From Bin80 sp965261255 (lineage in GTDB: Bacteria; Bacteroidota; Rhodothermia; Rhodothermales; Bin80), in NCBI GenBank assembly GCA_965261255.1, contig CBDHCQ010000004.1, positions 1,860,001-1,924,000 on the forward strand: a stretch of DNA of 64,000 nt, read 5' to 3'. The notes under the pieces are model-generated. The model saw nothing but the letters and a program-made list of their open reading frames with translations. It was not told where the DNA came from and made no database searches. Every line of letters starts with the position of its first letter. Positions within the stretch are counted from its first letter, which is position 1. A program made the position numbers and the translations under genes. Positions 8,127 through 18,572 of the stretch are shown here, in pieces.

Positions 8127-10151
8127 TCAGGTCGTTACCACTGCCTCCTGTTCCTCGGTGGACTCGGGCACAGCGTCTTCGTCCTCTTTCCGTTCCGGGA
8201 CGCCATTCAACGAAACATACTCACCAAAAGGTCGCTCGCCCAAAACCTTTACGAGATCCCGGGGACCTAAAACTTCCTGATCCAGGAGTAACTGTGCTAG
8301 CTCTTCCAGCCGGCCTCTTTTCTCGTTGAGAAGGTCCCAGGCCCGCTGACGTGCACCATCAATTATGGTACGTACTTCATCGTCAATCGTTTTCGCCATA
8401 GACTCTGAGTATGGCTTCTCAAACATGGGGGTCTTGTTACGATTACCGGACAGGTTGAAGCTCACATGCCCAACCTTTTTACTCATCCCGAAATCCACCA
8501 CCATAGCGTAGGCGGTCTTTGTAATGCGCTCTAGATCGTTCTGGGCACCCGTCGACAGCTGACCAAACTTGATTTCTTCGGCTACCCGCCCCCCCATCAT
8601 CATTGTCATTTGATCCAAGAAGGCCTCACGTGTGGTGATGTACCGTTCATCTGGTAAGGACTGTGCGTAACCAAGCGCGGCCAATCCTCTTGGAACGATG
8701 GACACCTTAATGACCGGATCCGTGTTTGGTAGATACCAGCCGGCAATCGCATGGCCTGCTTCGTGGTAGGCGACAATCTTCTTTTCCTCTGGTTTGATCA
8801 GCTTGTTTTTCTTCTCAAGCCCTCCGATCACACGGTCAATCGCTTGTTCAAAATCCTCCATATGTATGGCCTCCTTATCCAGACGTGCCGCCAGAAGCGC
8901 AGCTTCGTTGCACACATTTGCGATTTCTGCGCCAGCAAATCCAGGAGTTTGAGAAGCCAACACATCATGCTCCACATTGTCTGCCAGAACTAGGTCACGC
9001 GTATGGACCTTAAAGATCATCGCGCGTTCCATGCGATCTGGGCGATCAATCAGGATCTGGCGATCGAAACGTCCGGGCCGCAGTAGGGCTGCATCGAGTA
9101 CGTCAGGTCGGTTAGTGGCGGCCATGATAATGACGCCTTTGTCCGTATTGAACCCATCCATTTCCACCAGCAACTGATTGAGTGTATTCTCACGCTCATC
9201 ATTGCCGCCCATCATCATGTTGCGTCCCCTGCTGCGACCGATCGCATCAATCTCATCAATGAAGATTATGCAGGGGGCTTTCTCTTTGGCTTTCTTGAAC
9301 AGATCGCGCACACGCGCGGCCCCTACCCCAACAAACATCTCCACAAAATCACTGCCGCTGATTGAGAAAAAGGGCGCACCAGCTTCTCCTGCAACCGCCT
9401 TGCCCATCAGCGTCTTGCCGGTACCTGGCGGGCCAACAAGAAGCACGCCCTTGGGCAATACACCCCCTAGTTTTGTAAACTTTTTGGGGTTTTTCAGGAA
9501 TTCTACGACCTCTGCCACCTCCTCTTTTGCTTCCACTAAACCCGCTACATCCTCAAATGTGACAGTGGGTTTACCGAGTGATTCAAAGAGTACCGCCCGG
9601 TTTTTACCAATATTCAATACCTGAGAACCTGGGCCTGCGCGTCGAAGAATAATAACCCATAGAAGCAGAATAAGCGCTAAAGGCAGTAACCACACTAATG
9701 CTCCGCCCAACCAGTTATTCTGGGGGACGACGTCAAATAAAATAGACGCATCCTGCTGACTCTCGTTGTGCTCTTCAAGGAAGGTAACCAGGTCATGTGT
9801 TGCCGTTTTCGTAGTGGTAAATAGTGCTGGATCCCTGTCATTTCCAAGCAGCCCCTGATTGCTCTCGGTGCTGACTCCGAGTGCCTCAATTCCGGCATCC
9901 GTCAGTTTCCCCGTTATCTGGTGATCATTACGGATCGTTACACTTTCGACGTAACCCTGGGAAACATAATTCAGGAATGTGCTGTACGGAATCGTGTTTG
10001 GATCACGACGCCCAAGGGAGAATATGAGATTGAATAGAAGAAACCCGAGCAGAACTACATAAATCCACATGTAGCGTATTCGACGCCTAGGTGAGCGTCG
10101 TGGCTCCGGCCCGGACCCTCCTACGTTCTGGTTTGAGTTTTCTGGCCCCAT
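8127..10151 (-). CDS. ftsH: ATP-dependent zinc metalloprotease FtsH
   Basis: Membrane-bound AAA+ protease that degrades misfolded membrane proteins and regulatory substrates. The 674-residue product has an N-terminal transmembrane helix (about residues 27-46), a periplasmic domain and a second helix (about 148-169). The AAA module has Walker A GPPGTGKT (240-247), Walker B IIFIDEID and the second region of homology NRPDVLDAALLRPGRFDR. The zinc motif HEAGH is at 463-467. The C-terminus is acidic and low complexity. The gene is in the same orientation as the ribosomal genes, but 156 bases separate it from rpsL. Confidence 0.97.
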   Translation of the reverse strand: MGPENSNQNVGGSGPEPRRSPRRRIRYMWIYVVLLGFLLFNLIFSLGRRDPNTIPYSTFLNYVSQGYVESVTIRNDHQITGKLTDAGIEALGVSTESNQGLLGNDRDPALFTTTKTATHDLVTFLEEHNESQQDASILFDVVPQNNWLGGALVWLLPLALILLLWVIILRRAGPGSQVLNIGKNRAVLFESLGKPTVTFEDVAGLVEAKEEVAEVVEFLKNPKKFTKLGGVLPKGVLLVGPPGTGKTLMGKAVAGEAGAPFFSISGSDFVEMFVGVGAARVRDLFKKAKEKAPCIIFIDEIDAIGRSRGRNMMMGGNDERENTLNQLLVEMDGFNTDKGVIIMAATNRPDVLDAALLRPGRFDRQILIDRPDRMERAMIFKVHTRDLVLADNVEHDVLASQTPGFAGAEIANVCNEAALLAARLDKEAIHMEDFEQAIDRVIGGLEKKNKLIKPEEKKIVAYHEAGHAIAGWYLPNTDPVIKVSIVPRGLAALGYAQSLPDERYITTREAFLDQMTMMMGGRVAEEIKFGQLSTGAQNDLERITKTAYAMVVDFGMSKKVGHVSFNLSGNRNKTPMFEKPYSESMAKTIDDEVRTIIDGARQRAWDLLNEKRGRLEELAQLLLDQEVLGPRDLVKVLGERPFGEYVSLNGVPERKEDEDAVPESTEEQEAVVTT

Positions 10152-10254
10152 CTGGCCCCCTCAAGCGTTACGTTTGCGAATACGTAGTAGACAGCAAGGG
10201 TTAACTCGTAAGATTATGAAACTGTTTCTAAATTCGTCTTCTGGAGACCATCAA

Positions 10255-13200
10255 CTACTGATTCCCCTGAATACGAGATACACGTGACTCATTGGGTATT
10301 CGGCCTGCGAGTTGCTGCATAACTGCCTCCGCCTCCCGGACCGTTTCAAAAAGCCCGAGCCCCACCCTGAACTCGACTCCCTCCTGTGCTGCCGCACCGT
10401 AAATGTCAAGCGGATGCCCGACATCCTGCAGTGACCGGCCATAGTTCAAGACAAATGCCTTGGCCATCTCGTGGTCGGGATAGGACATAAGATGGAGGGT
10501 ATAGCCGCCCCTGGACCAATCTATATTTCCCAGACTCGGATCAATATTCTCATCTTCGTCAGGTATTTGTTCTTCGGGTTCAACGGCAGGCAAAGCACGG
10601 TCGGGATCCTCTGACTCGAGAGTATCCTGTGATTCGGCTGCTTCCTCGCTTTCTAGGATCTGATCTAATGAATCGGTGGTGGTTGTCAATCCGCCCTGGA
10701 GGGGCTGGAAAATTAACGCCGAGTCTGCTGCCGCTGAGTCCAAAGCTACCACCAACGAATCTATCTGCATGAACTGCAATAGCGAATCTACAGTTATTCC
10801 CAATGAATCCGCCAGCAACATCTGCGCAAGTGAGTCGGGAGCGATCTTTAATTGTGCGATTGAGTCGGCCATTACCAATGCTTGCTGAGTGGCAAGCGAA
10901 TCCGCTATTCGTATTGAATCAGCGACCGCAAACTCCCGTAGGGTTGCAAGTGAATCCGCTATTCGTATCGAATCGGCAACCGCCTTGCGCATTACCCTCT
11001 CCTCCTCAAGTGCATTTAAAAGACGCCCTACACGATCCTCACGGAAATAACTGGGAAAATTGTTTTGCACATGTCCAAGTACCAAAGAAAGCGTCAGTAG
11101 ACTGTCCTCTGCAGTCGCAGTGGAGTCCAGTCTGGAGTAAAACCCCGCCGCATCCAACCGGGTGGCGTCTGCCTGCACAGGTAGCTCAGCCAGTACATCG
11201 AGACTATCTCTGGCTGCCCATCGCAGGTAGGCTGTTCCCGCAACATGAAGTGCCTGAGGCGCAGTAGGTGTAGTGGGCCACTTAAGGGCAAGATCCAACA
11301 TGGTGGTCACCACTTCCTCCGGTTTATCCTCCTCTAATTCAGTTTGATACTTTATGAAGTCCTCTTCCGCCAACGTTAATGAATCGGTCGATGCACGCTC
11401 AGGAATGGGGCGCCCAAGCCGAGTATAGGCCTGCGTTACAAAGTCAGAGTCTGGGTAGTCGGAGACGATTACCTCGTACAAACGATTGGCCGCCAGTGTG
11501 TCACCCAGGACCTGTTGCACTTCTGCCAGCGCATAGTAAGCCCGCTGCGCTACACTCTCTGTAAAGTCCTCTTCAATCACCATCCGATACCACGCTGCTG
11601 CCGAATCGGGAAGATTCATGGATAAAAAAAGCACATTAGCAAGCTCGTATCTCGCATTCGCCCGATCATCCAGCATTCTATCGAATGCCTCTGGGTTCCG
11701 GGGCACAGCAGAAACATCGACCATCGGCCTAGTTATGTCCAATGTGGGTTGTAATACTCCACCTTCCTCTCCCGCTGCGACCTCGGCTTGTGCAGCTTCA
11801 ATTGCTGCGATCCGACGCCAGTTGGGGGCCAATGGGCGCTCACCCCAGATCAGTATGAAATCCTGACGTGCCTGCTCCATCCGCAACTGATCCCTGTGGT
11901 AGAGAAAGCCCGCTTCGCCCTCGGATCCCGCTACCAGCGTTTGTCCACCTCCATTCTCGTAATCTGTTGCCCCCCCACTTCCCATGAAAGCAGCTTCAGA
12001 CTCACGCTGACGCGATTGACGCTGCATTTCAGCTATTTCATCTGCCCTGCGCTGCTGAAGCACAAGAACAACCTCTGCAAAGCTGCTGTCATCCAGTGTA
12101 CCGAGGTACAGTAACGAGTCCATTAATATGATCTCATCGAGCACCTCGGAAAAACTTCCAAAGGTTTCGGCCTGCTCGTCCATGTCAGTAATAGCACTGG
12201 GAGACGGCTTAGGGGGGATTGAAGCTGCATTCCGCGATACTCCTGCGCTGGGAAGGGTCGTGACTGTCTGGGAAGCCGTATCAAAATGTGCCGCTGCGTA
12301 CGGGTAGTCAAGCACTATATCCCGATAATACGTGCCCAGTGCGTAGTGCACCGGCCCGCGCATCGGCAATCCGCCTAAAGTAGGATCGTAGAGTAATTCA
12401 TCATACTGTGCCAGTGCCTCATCATAGTGCCCCTGTGCCATCAGCACACGGCCCCGCAAATAAGCCAGCTCTGCCCGATAATCGAAATTCTTGTCATCCC
12501 GCTCCATGCGTCGCAGTTTCTCCATCGCCAATTCTGCATCAACATGATCAGCAGCAACCCGAACGACACTGAACTGGGCGGCATAAGAGAGTTCATAGAA
12601 CGGCTTGTAGCGCTGCACAAGTTCGTATGCAGTAATAGCATCCTCGTATCGACCTAGTTGCTCCATCAGCTGTCCTTGCAGAAACCGAGCTTTGGCGACC
12701 AGGCCGTTGTCATTCAGATTAGCGGCTAAGCCAGTTTCTAGTTCGGTCGCGGCCTCCTCCCAGTTTTCGTTCTGTATGTGTAATTCAGCGAGTGCCAGTC
12801 GATAGCGTGGCTCCCAGCGACGGGAAATCTCCTCCGCACTGAGAATAGCCTGCAGGTGGGTGAATGCTCCCTCATAGGCCTGACTGGCAATCAATGTGCG
12901 TGCCAACCAAAAATTGGCCTCATCTCTAAGTGGGGAATCCAGCTCCAGGATATCATTAAACTTTTCTTCGGCGCCAGCAAAATTGAGTGTGAAGAACCAT
13001 GCCTTTCCAATGAGCATGATTGCATCGTCAACCCATTTGGAGTTGGGATGATTTTGAAGAATATCTATACTCTTCGTGATCGCATCCTCAAACGGCTTGC
13101 GTTGTGTTGATGCCTGCTCACTGCGCGCAAACAGGGAAAGAAACACGTCCCGGTCAACCGGACGCAGCTCCAAGCTCTCCTCGAAATTACGAATACCCTC

Positions 13201-13338
13201 GGAAAGCGCACGCTCAGCGTTGTAATACTTGTTGTAGTATGCAGAAAAGTTTTCGAATCGTGAACCGAGGAATGAGTTACTGGAGCACCCCGAAAGACAA
13301 ACCAGCATGCAAAGAATCCAGAATGGCGTACTTCTCAT
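10255..13338 (-). CDS. SprE/PorW-like TPR lipoprotein with C-terminal SPOR domain
   Basis: A 1027-residue lipoprotein (lipobox CLSGC near residue 18). The N-terminal signature FENFSAYYNKYYNAERA and the following TPR-type helical repeats over about 600 residues resemble the SprE/PorW family, which supports the type IX secretion system and gliding in Bacteroidota. Residues around 740-860 contain tandem ADSIRIADSLAT-type repeats. They are visible in the DNA as near-identical copies around 10880-10970. An acidic linker leads to a SPOR domain (about 945-1020), which normally binds denuded septal peptidoglycan. It lies three bases upstream of the pyk end and in the same direction. The family call is by eye. 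Confidence 0.7.
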   Translation of the reverse strand: MRSTPFWILCMLVCLSGCSSNSFLGSRFENFSAYYNKYYNAERALSEGIRNFEESLELRPVDRDVFLSLFARSEQASTQRKPFEDAITKSIDILQNHPNSKWVDDAIMLIGKAWFFTLNFAGAEEKFNDILELDSPLRDEANFWLARTLIASQAYEGAFTHLQAILSAEEISRRWEPRYRLALAELHIQNENWEEAATELETGLAANLNDNGLVAKARFLQGQLMEQLGRYEDAITAYELVQRYKPFYELSYAAQFSVVRVAADHVDAELAMEKLRRMERDDKNFDYRAELAYLRGRVLMAQGHYDEALAQYDELLYDPTLGGLPMRGPVHYALGTYYRDIVLDYPYAAAHFDTASQTVTTLPSAGVSRNAASIPPKPSPSAITDMDEQAETFGSFSEVLDEIILMDSLLYLGTLDDSSFAEVVLVLQQRRADEIAEMQRQSRQRESEAAFMGSGGATDYENGGGQTLVAGSEGEAGFLYHRDQLRMEQARQDFILIWGERPLAPNWRRIAAIEAAQAEVAAGEEGGVLQPTLDITRPMVDVSAVPRNPEAFDRMLDDRANARYELANVLFLSMNLPDSAAAWYRMVIEEDFTESVAQRAYYALAEVQQVLGDTLAANRLYEVIVSDYPDSDFVTQAYTRLGRPIPERASTDSLTLAEEDFIKYQTELEEDKPEEVVTTMLDLALKWPTTPTAPQALHVAGTAYLRWAARDSLDVLAELPVQADATRLDAAGFYSRLDSTATAEDSLLTLSLVLGHVQNNFPSYFREDRVGRLLNALEEERVMRKAVADSIRIADSLATLREFAVADSIRIADSLATQQALVMADSIAQLKIAPDSLAQMLLADSLGITVDSLLQFMQIDSLVVALDSAAADSALIFQPLQGGLTTTTDSLDQILESEEAAESQDTLESEDPDRALPAVEPEEQIPDEDENIDPSLGNIDWSRGGYTLHLMSYPDHEMAKAFVLNYGRSLQDVGHPLDIYGAAAQEGVEFRVGLGLFETVREAEAVMQQLAGRIPNESRVSRIQGNQ

Positions 13339-13341
13339 GGA

Positions 13342-14781
13342 TCAGTCGACATAGCTTACATGAACCAAATTGGTGCGTCCTTTACGAGGTAAAGGCATCC
13401 CCGCACAGATAACGATAGAATCCCCACTCCTTATATACCCCTTACTAACCAGAGTCTGCTGAACCAACCTGACCCCGGCATCGGTATCACTCTGGAAAGG
13501 GATCTGGAACGCTTTTGTTCCCCAGAGTACCCCTACCTGCCCAATAACGCTTGGTGCATCCGTGAATGCATATACCGGCATGCGAGGACGATGTTTGGCA
13601 AGGGATCGGGCTGTTGCACCTGACGCAGTAAGGCAGACCAGCGCCCGCGCCCCGACATGTGCAGCCAATTCACACGCAGTCAGGCTCACCGCATCTGTGA
13701 TATCCTCAAATCCCTCAACTGAATTCAATCCATCTGGAAGTCCGCGGCTGTTTTTGGGAAGTGCATACCAGTGCTCCTCTGCGGATCTGATGATTTTCGA
13801 CATAGCTTTGACCACATGTGCGGGATGATCCCCTACAGCGGTCTCGCCGCTCAGCATCACAGCATCTGTTCCGTCAAGGACCGCGTTCGCTACATCACTG
13901 GCTTCCGCCCGCGTAGGCACATGGTTTTCAATCATGCTTTCGAGCATTTGGGTCGCTGTGATTACCGGTTTACCCGCCAGGAGACATTTATGAATAATTG
14001 TCTTTTGTGCGTGCGGGATCAATGCCATGGGCATTTCAATTCCCAGATCGCCACGTGCAACCATGATACCATCACTGACCGCAAGGATATTGTCAATGGC
14101 CTCGAACGCTTCAGGTTTTTCAATTTTTGCAATAATACCCGCTCGGTGGCCTGCAGCCCTGAGGTGCTTGCGCAGGTGTACAACATCTGACTCGTTGCGC
14201 ACAAAAGACAGTGCGATCCAGTCAACATTCAGATCAATCCCCACTTCCAGGTCTGCAAGATCTTTTTCTGTGAGCGCAGGCCCACTCGTGCGTACACGCG
14301 GAAAATTGACCCCCTTCCGTGACTTTAACTCACCGCCAACATCCACATATGCGCGTACTTCTCCCTCTGAAATTGATTTGACAGTGAGCTCCAAGCGGCC
14401 ATCATCAATCAAAATGCGTCCCCCTGGCGCCAAGTCCAGTGCTAAGGCTTTATAGCTTACATATATGTGTTCTGCGGATGACTCGGCGTCTGCAGAAGGA
14501 GATATTTTCACCTCTGTTCCTTCATGCAATTCAACGGCTCCCCCTTGAACAGCGCCGACACGAATACGCGGCCCCTGAAGATCCTGCAGGATTGATATCT
14601 GCCGCCCCTGTCTTGCAGCCTCTTCACGAACACACATAACCGCAGCACGATGATCCTCGTGCGTGCCATGTGAAAAATTCAAGCGAATGACATTCGTCCC
14701 TGCCTTTATCAGTTCACTGATTGTATCACGATCGCTTGAAGCAGGCCCTAGCGTTGAAATAATCTTGGTATGCCTGGGCAT
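13342..14781 (-). CDS. pyk: Pyruvate kinase
   Basis: Converts phosphoenolpyruvate and ADP to pyruvate and ATP. The product starts MPRHTKIISTLGPAS and has the substrate region NVIRLNFSHGTHEDH, the active-site segment IIAKIEKPEA with ARGDLGIEMP, and the MLSGETA motif. The C-terminal domain is of standard size. The ATG at 14781 is preferred over one five codons upstream because the conserved start follows it directly. It is followed after three bases by the SPOR lipoprotein gene. Confidence 0.96.
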   Translation of the reverse strand: MPRHTKIISTLGPASSDRDTISELIKAGTNVIRLNFSHGTHEDHRAAVMCVREEAARQGRQISILQDLQGPRIRVGAVQGGAVELHEGTEVKISPSADAESSAEHIYVSYKALALDLAPGGRILIDDGRLELTVKSISEGEVRAYVDVGGELKSRKGVNFPRVRTSGPALTEKDLADLEVGIDLNVDWIALSFVRNESDVVHLRKHLRAAGHRAGIIAKIEKPEAFEAIDNILAVSDGIMVARGDLGIEMPMALIPHAQKTIIHKCLLAGKPVITATQMLESMIENHVPTRAEASDVANAVLDGTDAVMLSGETAVGDHPAHVVKAMSKIIRSAEEHWYALPKNSRGLPDGLNSVEGFEDITDAVSLTACELAAHVGARALVCLTASGATARSLAKHRPRMPVYAFTDAPSVIGQVGVLWGTKAFQIPFQSDTDAGVRLVQQTLVSKGYIRSGDSIVICAGMPLPRKGRTNLVHVSYVD

Positions 14782-14893
14782 TGACGGGGAAAACATTGCT
14801 CGCGAATGTTTAAGTTTCAGTTGTTAAACGATGCTGGTTCATATTTGAACCATAACGTACCTGACCCTACTTCTAGCTCATACCCCGATACCC

Positions 14894-16018
14894 GTGTACC
14901 GCATCCTAATTATTCTGATAACCCTGGCTGTTTCTGGCATTGTCCAGGCACAAGAAAACCGTGCCATTGAATTTCCTGATGTACCTGGATACCATACGTT
15001 GGCCTGCGACCTCCATATGCACACTGTATTCTCCGATGGGAGCGTTTGGCCAAACATCCGGGTCCAAGAGGCGCATCGCGATGGACTTGATGCAATCGCA
15101 ATCACCGACCATCTGGAGTATCTACCACATCGACACGATATCCCGCTTCCTGACCATAATCGCGCCTTTGCTGTAGCTGCGAACGCCAACGGAGACCACC
15201 CGCTGATCGTTATTCCCGGCTCCGAAATTACACGTTCCATGCCACCTGGACATGCGAACGCCATCTTCATTACTGATGCCAATGCGTTGGTAGCCCCGGC
15301 CGGTGAAGAGGCGATAGATATTATGGGAGTATTTGAAGAGGTTGCCCGCCAGGGTGGTTTTGCATTCTGGAATCATCCCGCGTGGACCTCGCAGCGCTCA
15401 GATGGTGTGGCAACACTCATGGATATGCATAGAGAGCTAATTGACGCGGAATTGCTGCAGGGAATAGAGGTGGTTAACCAATTCGACTACTCCGACGAGG
15501 CACTCGAGATTGCGCTGACCCATAACTTGGCCATCCTTGGTACCAGCGATATTCATGGACTTGTTGACTGGGACTTTGAGGTGGCCCAGGGAGGGCATCG
15601 TCCCGTCACATTGGTGTTTGCAGAAGAGCGAACAGCGGAGGGGATCCATGAAGGTCTGCGCGCCCGCCGTACCATCGCTTGGCACCGAAATACACTCATT
15701 GGCAGAGAGTCCGAAATCCTGCCGCTCATTAACGCCTCAATTACCGTTGCGGGCGCAGAATTCAGAGGAGGAACCTCAGTCCTGGATGTCGAGCTGGAAA
15801 ATCACTCAGATGCCCGCTTTATTCTGCGGAACACTTCGGAGTGGAGATTTCACGACGATATTGATATTCTTGAAGTTAGCCCCCACACTACGACAACATT
15901 TGTACTAAAAACTCTTGAGCAGGAAGACCCCTACCTGATATCCTTTGAGGTACTGAACGCGGTTACTGCGCCAAACACGCACCCGGAAATAACGCTCACC
16001 GTCTCAACCGACGACTGA
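14894..16018 (+). CDS. Secreted PHP-domain phosphoesterase (Sb-PDE-like)
   Basis: A 374-residue protein with an N-terminal signal peptide ending near VQAQ. The PHP metal-site motifs are in order: HMHTVFSDG (about residue 42), TDHLEY, the GSEIT segment, the WNHPAW histidine and TSDIHG. This matches exported phosphoesterases related to the Sb-PDE group, which hydrolyse phosphodiester substrates outside the cytoplasm. The C-terminal 110 residues form a beta-rich domain. The start codon appears to be GTG. It is transcribed divergently from pyk; substrate unknown. Confidence 0.75.
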   Translation: MYRILIILITLAVSGIVQAQENRAIEFPDVPGYHTLACDLHMHTVFSDGSVWPNIRVQEAHRDGLDAIAITDHLEYLPHRHDIPLPDHNRAFAVAANANGDHPLIVIPGSEITRSMPPGHANAIFITDANALVAPAGEEAIDIMGVFEEVARQGGFAFWNHPAWTSQRSDGVATLMDMHRELIDAELLQGIEVVNQFDYSDEALEIALTHNLAILGTSDIHGLVDWDFEVAQGGHRPVTLVFAEERTAEGIHEGLRARRTIAWHRNTLIGRESEILPLINASITVAGAEFRGGTSVLDVELENHSDARFILRNTSEWRFHDDIDILEVSPHTTTTFVLKTLEQEDPYLISFEVLNAVTAPNTHPEITLTVSTDD

Positions 16019-16094
16019 CACTCACGTTACTTTCGCCGCTTTTGAGGCGTATAATGGTAAACAGAACAATTTTAACTACCCAATACCAGAACCC

Positions 16095-16526
16095 ATGAAA
16101 CGTTTCCTGTTGCTCGCTCTATTGGTCGCAGGCTGCGCAACCACACAGAGCCTACCCGCGGAAGATCGCTCCCGTATCTATCAATTGGATTACGACGTCG
16201 TGTTTGACGCCACCGTGCTGGCACTTGCCGAACAAGGATTTGCGATCATTGACGCGGAGAAAGACGAGGGAATCATTAACACCGATTACCGTGCCGAGGG
16301 CGCTATCTTCTCATTCCTTTCCGGTGGCCCTACCCGCTTGAAAGTCTCAGCACTGGTCTCAAATGCGGACAACGGAACCCATGTTCTGCTAAATTTCGAT
16401 CTGCAGGACGCCAACCCGTCGGTAGAATCCGGAAATCTGTATAACGCGCGCACCATGTCCCCGCGAAGGGCCCGGAGATACTATCAGGAATTCTTCGGGG
16501 CAATTGAGGATCGACTGTTTATGTGA
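16095..16526 (+). CDS. Small lipoprotein of unknown function
   Basis: A 143-residue protein with a lipoprotein signal (KRFLLLALLVAGC). The body, about residues 35-140, has alternating beta and helix pattern with LDYDVVFDATVLALAEQGFAI and a conserved-looking hydrophobic core. This resembles the general shape of small outer-membrane-anchored proteins with a DUF4810/BAM-like fold, but I cannot assign a family. It follows the PHP gene by 76 bases and converges on the PhoX-like gene. Confidence 0.65.
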   Translation: MKRFLLLALLVAGCATTQSLPAEDRSRIYQLDYDVVFDATVLALAEQGFAIIDAEKDEGIINTDYRAEGAIFSFLSGGPTRLKVSALVSNADNGTHVLLNFDLQDANPSVESGNLYNARTMSPRRARRYYQEFFGAIEDRLFM

Positions 16527-16548
16527 CCGCAATCACACGAAAAATCTA

Positions 16549-17910
16549 TCACGTCCAATTGCCCGTGATAGCCAGGGTTAGCCCATCGTGCTGGATGTTC
16601 ACAAACAATGTCGTTCCATCTGGAGAGAATGTCGCACCGGCCATCTCGGAATTGCTGACTGCATTGCGGGCAAACTTGTAGAGTTCTCCTTCAGGGGTGA
16701 CTCCGACAAGAAACTGCTCATCTGAGCCGTCTTCGCATACGATCAGATCACCCCAGGGCGTTACGGTCAGGTTATCCGCATTTTCTATGAGGCCCGGATC
16801 GTTCGGCTCGATGAACAACTCAAGCGTTCCGTCGGGATTTAGCCGCCAGATTTGACCACACTCAGCACTTCCTCCATTTGTGCAGGCAAAGTACACCGCA
16901 CCGTTGCCATACCACATCCCCTCCCCCCTTGCAAATCTAGCCGCCCCCCGATCGAATCCCCGAAGGCGCAGATCATCCAATGGTGCCTCAACATCATCAA
17001 TGTCCAGCCAATCTATTTCCAATTTGGTCCCGACAGAGACTGTTTGCGTTTCCCAGTTGCGCGTATCCAGGCTGGCCTGGTCTCTGACACGAAGTACCTG
17101 AAGCCGACCGCCTGCTGCGATATCTGACCGATCATCCGGGATAAACCGATAGATGAGGCTGTCATGCGTGTCTTCCGTTTGATAAATAATATTTGTAACC
17201 GGATCCACAGCCACCGCCTCGCGATTGAATCGCCCCATTGCACGTAGTGGTTCGGGGACGGCAACCGTCGGTGTCGCACTTGCCGGAACCTGAAAAGCGT
17301 AGCCGTGATCCTTGGCTGCCCCATCTTCACCTGCCCGTGTGGTAATTTCCTCGCACGTAATCCAGGTATTCCAAGGCGTAGGTCCGCCTGCACAATTGCG
17401 CAGTGTGCCTGCGAGGCTCAGATACTGTGAAACCAGTTGTTGTCTTACGGTGTCGTACACGAATGTTGTGGTTCCTCCTAGTGCAGGATTTCCTTCCGTA
17501 CCGGCATCGTAAAGAAGGTTGGGATCCAACTTGCTCAACAATGCATTGTCTGGACCAAAGGCTCCCATCGCAGGAGCTGCTCCAGAGTTCACCTCGTGAT
17601 TTCGTACGACAATTGTCTGCCCGGACGGCCCTGCGAAAGTAGCCATGCCATCTGCTGCGCCGGGTACAAAGAAACCATCATTCATCTGGTCACCCACCCG
17701 AGTGATAATCTTATAACTGAATCCCGAAGGTAGATCCATAATTCCATTGGGATCCGATACAAGCGGTCCGAATCTCTCCTTCAATGTTGTAGATGAAGGA
17801 TTACAGCCTATAAATGCGTGTAGTCCCGAAAAACCCAGCGCAAATGCACCGGATGTACGAAGAAATTGACGTCGCGAAGCAACTGCATCAAGCTTGTTAA
17901 GAGACTGCAT
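16549..17910 (-). CDS. PhoX-like (DUF839) protein with Tat signal
   Basis: A 453-residue protein with a twin-arginine signal (SRRQFLRTSGAFALGFSG, about residues 12-30) followed by a cysteine. The body is a PhoX-type propeller with the VVRNHE motif that carries metal-binding glutamate in PhoX enzymes. Other family stretches include TWITCEE and TPWGDLIVCEDG. PhoX proteins are calcium/iron alkaline phosphatases exported folded, but many DUF839 members are uncharacterised, so phosphatase activity is an inference. Confidence 0.78.
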   Translation of the reverse strand: MQSLNKLDAVASRRQFLRTSGAFALGFSGLHAFIGCNPSSTTLKERFGPLVSDPNGIMDLPSGFSYKIITRVGDQMNDGFFVPGAADGMATFAGPSGQTIVVRNHEVNSGAAPAMGAFGPDNALLSKLDPNLLYDAGTEGNPALGGTTTFVYDTVRQQLVSQYLSLAGTLRNCAGGPTPWNTWITCEEITTRAGEDGAAKDHGYAFQVPASATPTVAVPEPLRAMGRFNREAVAVDPVTNIIYQTEDTHDSLIYRFIPDDRSDIAAGGRLQVLRVRDQASLDTRNWETQTVSVGTKLEIDWLDIDDVEAPLDDLRLRGFDRGAARFARGEGMWYGNGAVYFACTNGGSAECGQIWRLNPDGTLELFIEPNDPGLIENADNLTVTPWGDLIVCEDGSDEQFLVGVTPEGELYKFARNAVSNSEMAGATFSPDGTTLFVNIQHDGLTLAITGNWT

Positions 17911-18232
17911 GGATGACGAAAGTATTATGGTTAATTGAATGATTACTAATACAGGGTTGCAAGAGCACCTGAGACGGAGCTAATATGTCAAGCATTCAAC
18001 GCCCGAAAAGAAATTAGTATCACACTCTGCGACGCCAGTTTGTTGTACATAGTGATACAGACACTACGGAACTGTGTGTAGTCAAAAAGCTTATCCGTCC
18101 GAGAATCCCATATGGACACCGAGCATCCCGACGAATTTATTGCTGTCGGAATACAGTTGCAATAGGGGCCGGTTCCAAATCAATAGACTTGCATGTGAGT
18201 AACGACTTAATGCGACAACAAACAATGCGAAA

Positions 18233-18424
18233 CTACGTTCTTTTAGTAACACCTTTACCTGCTTGTTCGTAACCACCTTTCCTAATGAATTTCGTGAATA
18301 GCTCTCCGCTTTTCCATTTGCCTTCCCCAAAGGCTACCCTGTAGTTGCAATTACGGAGTGCAACTGTCTTTTTGTTTTTGACGGCTTTCATTTTGGTCGT
18401 TGCCAAAGATTTGGCTCGCGACAT
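18233..18424 (-). CDS. Doubtful small basic protein
   Basis: A 63-codon ATG frame rich in lysine (MSRAKSLATTKMKAVKNKKT). I do not recognise the product, see no ribosome binding site, and an overlapping frame of similar length exists. It could be chance or the remnant of a longer gene. Confidence 0.2.
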   Translation of the reverse strand: MSRAKSLATTKMKAVKNKKTVALRNCNYRVAFGEGKWKSGELFTKFIRKGGYEQAGKGVTKRT

Positions 18425-18557
18425 AAAGGTAGTTGATGCCAGAAGTTAGCGCGTGCTCCAGAAGACTGTAATAAGTGGTTATGGATTCGAATGGACCAAT
18501 GATCTTATGCACATAGTTTCGATTTCCGCAGATACAACCCCTAAAGTGGTCAGAAAC

Positions 18558-18572
18558 ATACTAGAATAGTAT
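18558..18572. promoter_or_regulatory. Candidate operator palindrome upstream of abiEi
   Basis: ATACTA-gaa-TAGTAT is a perfect six-base inverted repeat, 64 bases before the abiEi start. AbiEi-type antitoxins are known to autorepress by binding inverted repeats in their promoter, so the position fits an operator. Confidence 0.35.

Noticed and set aside
18091..18330. 79-codon minus-strand frame
   Set aside because: Overlaps another weak frame, has no family resemblance and probably reflects low stop density by chance.
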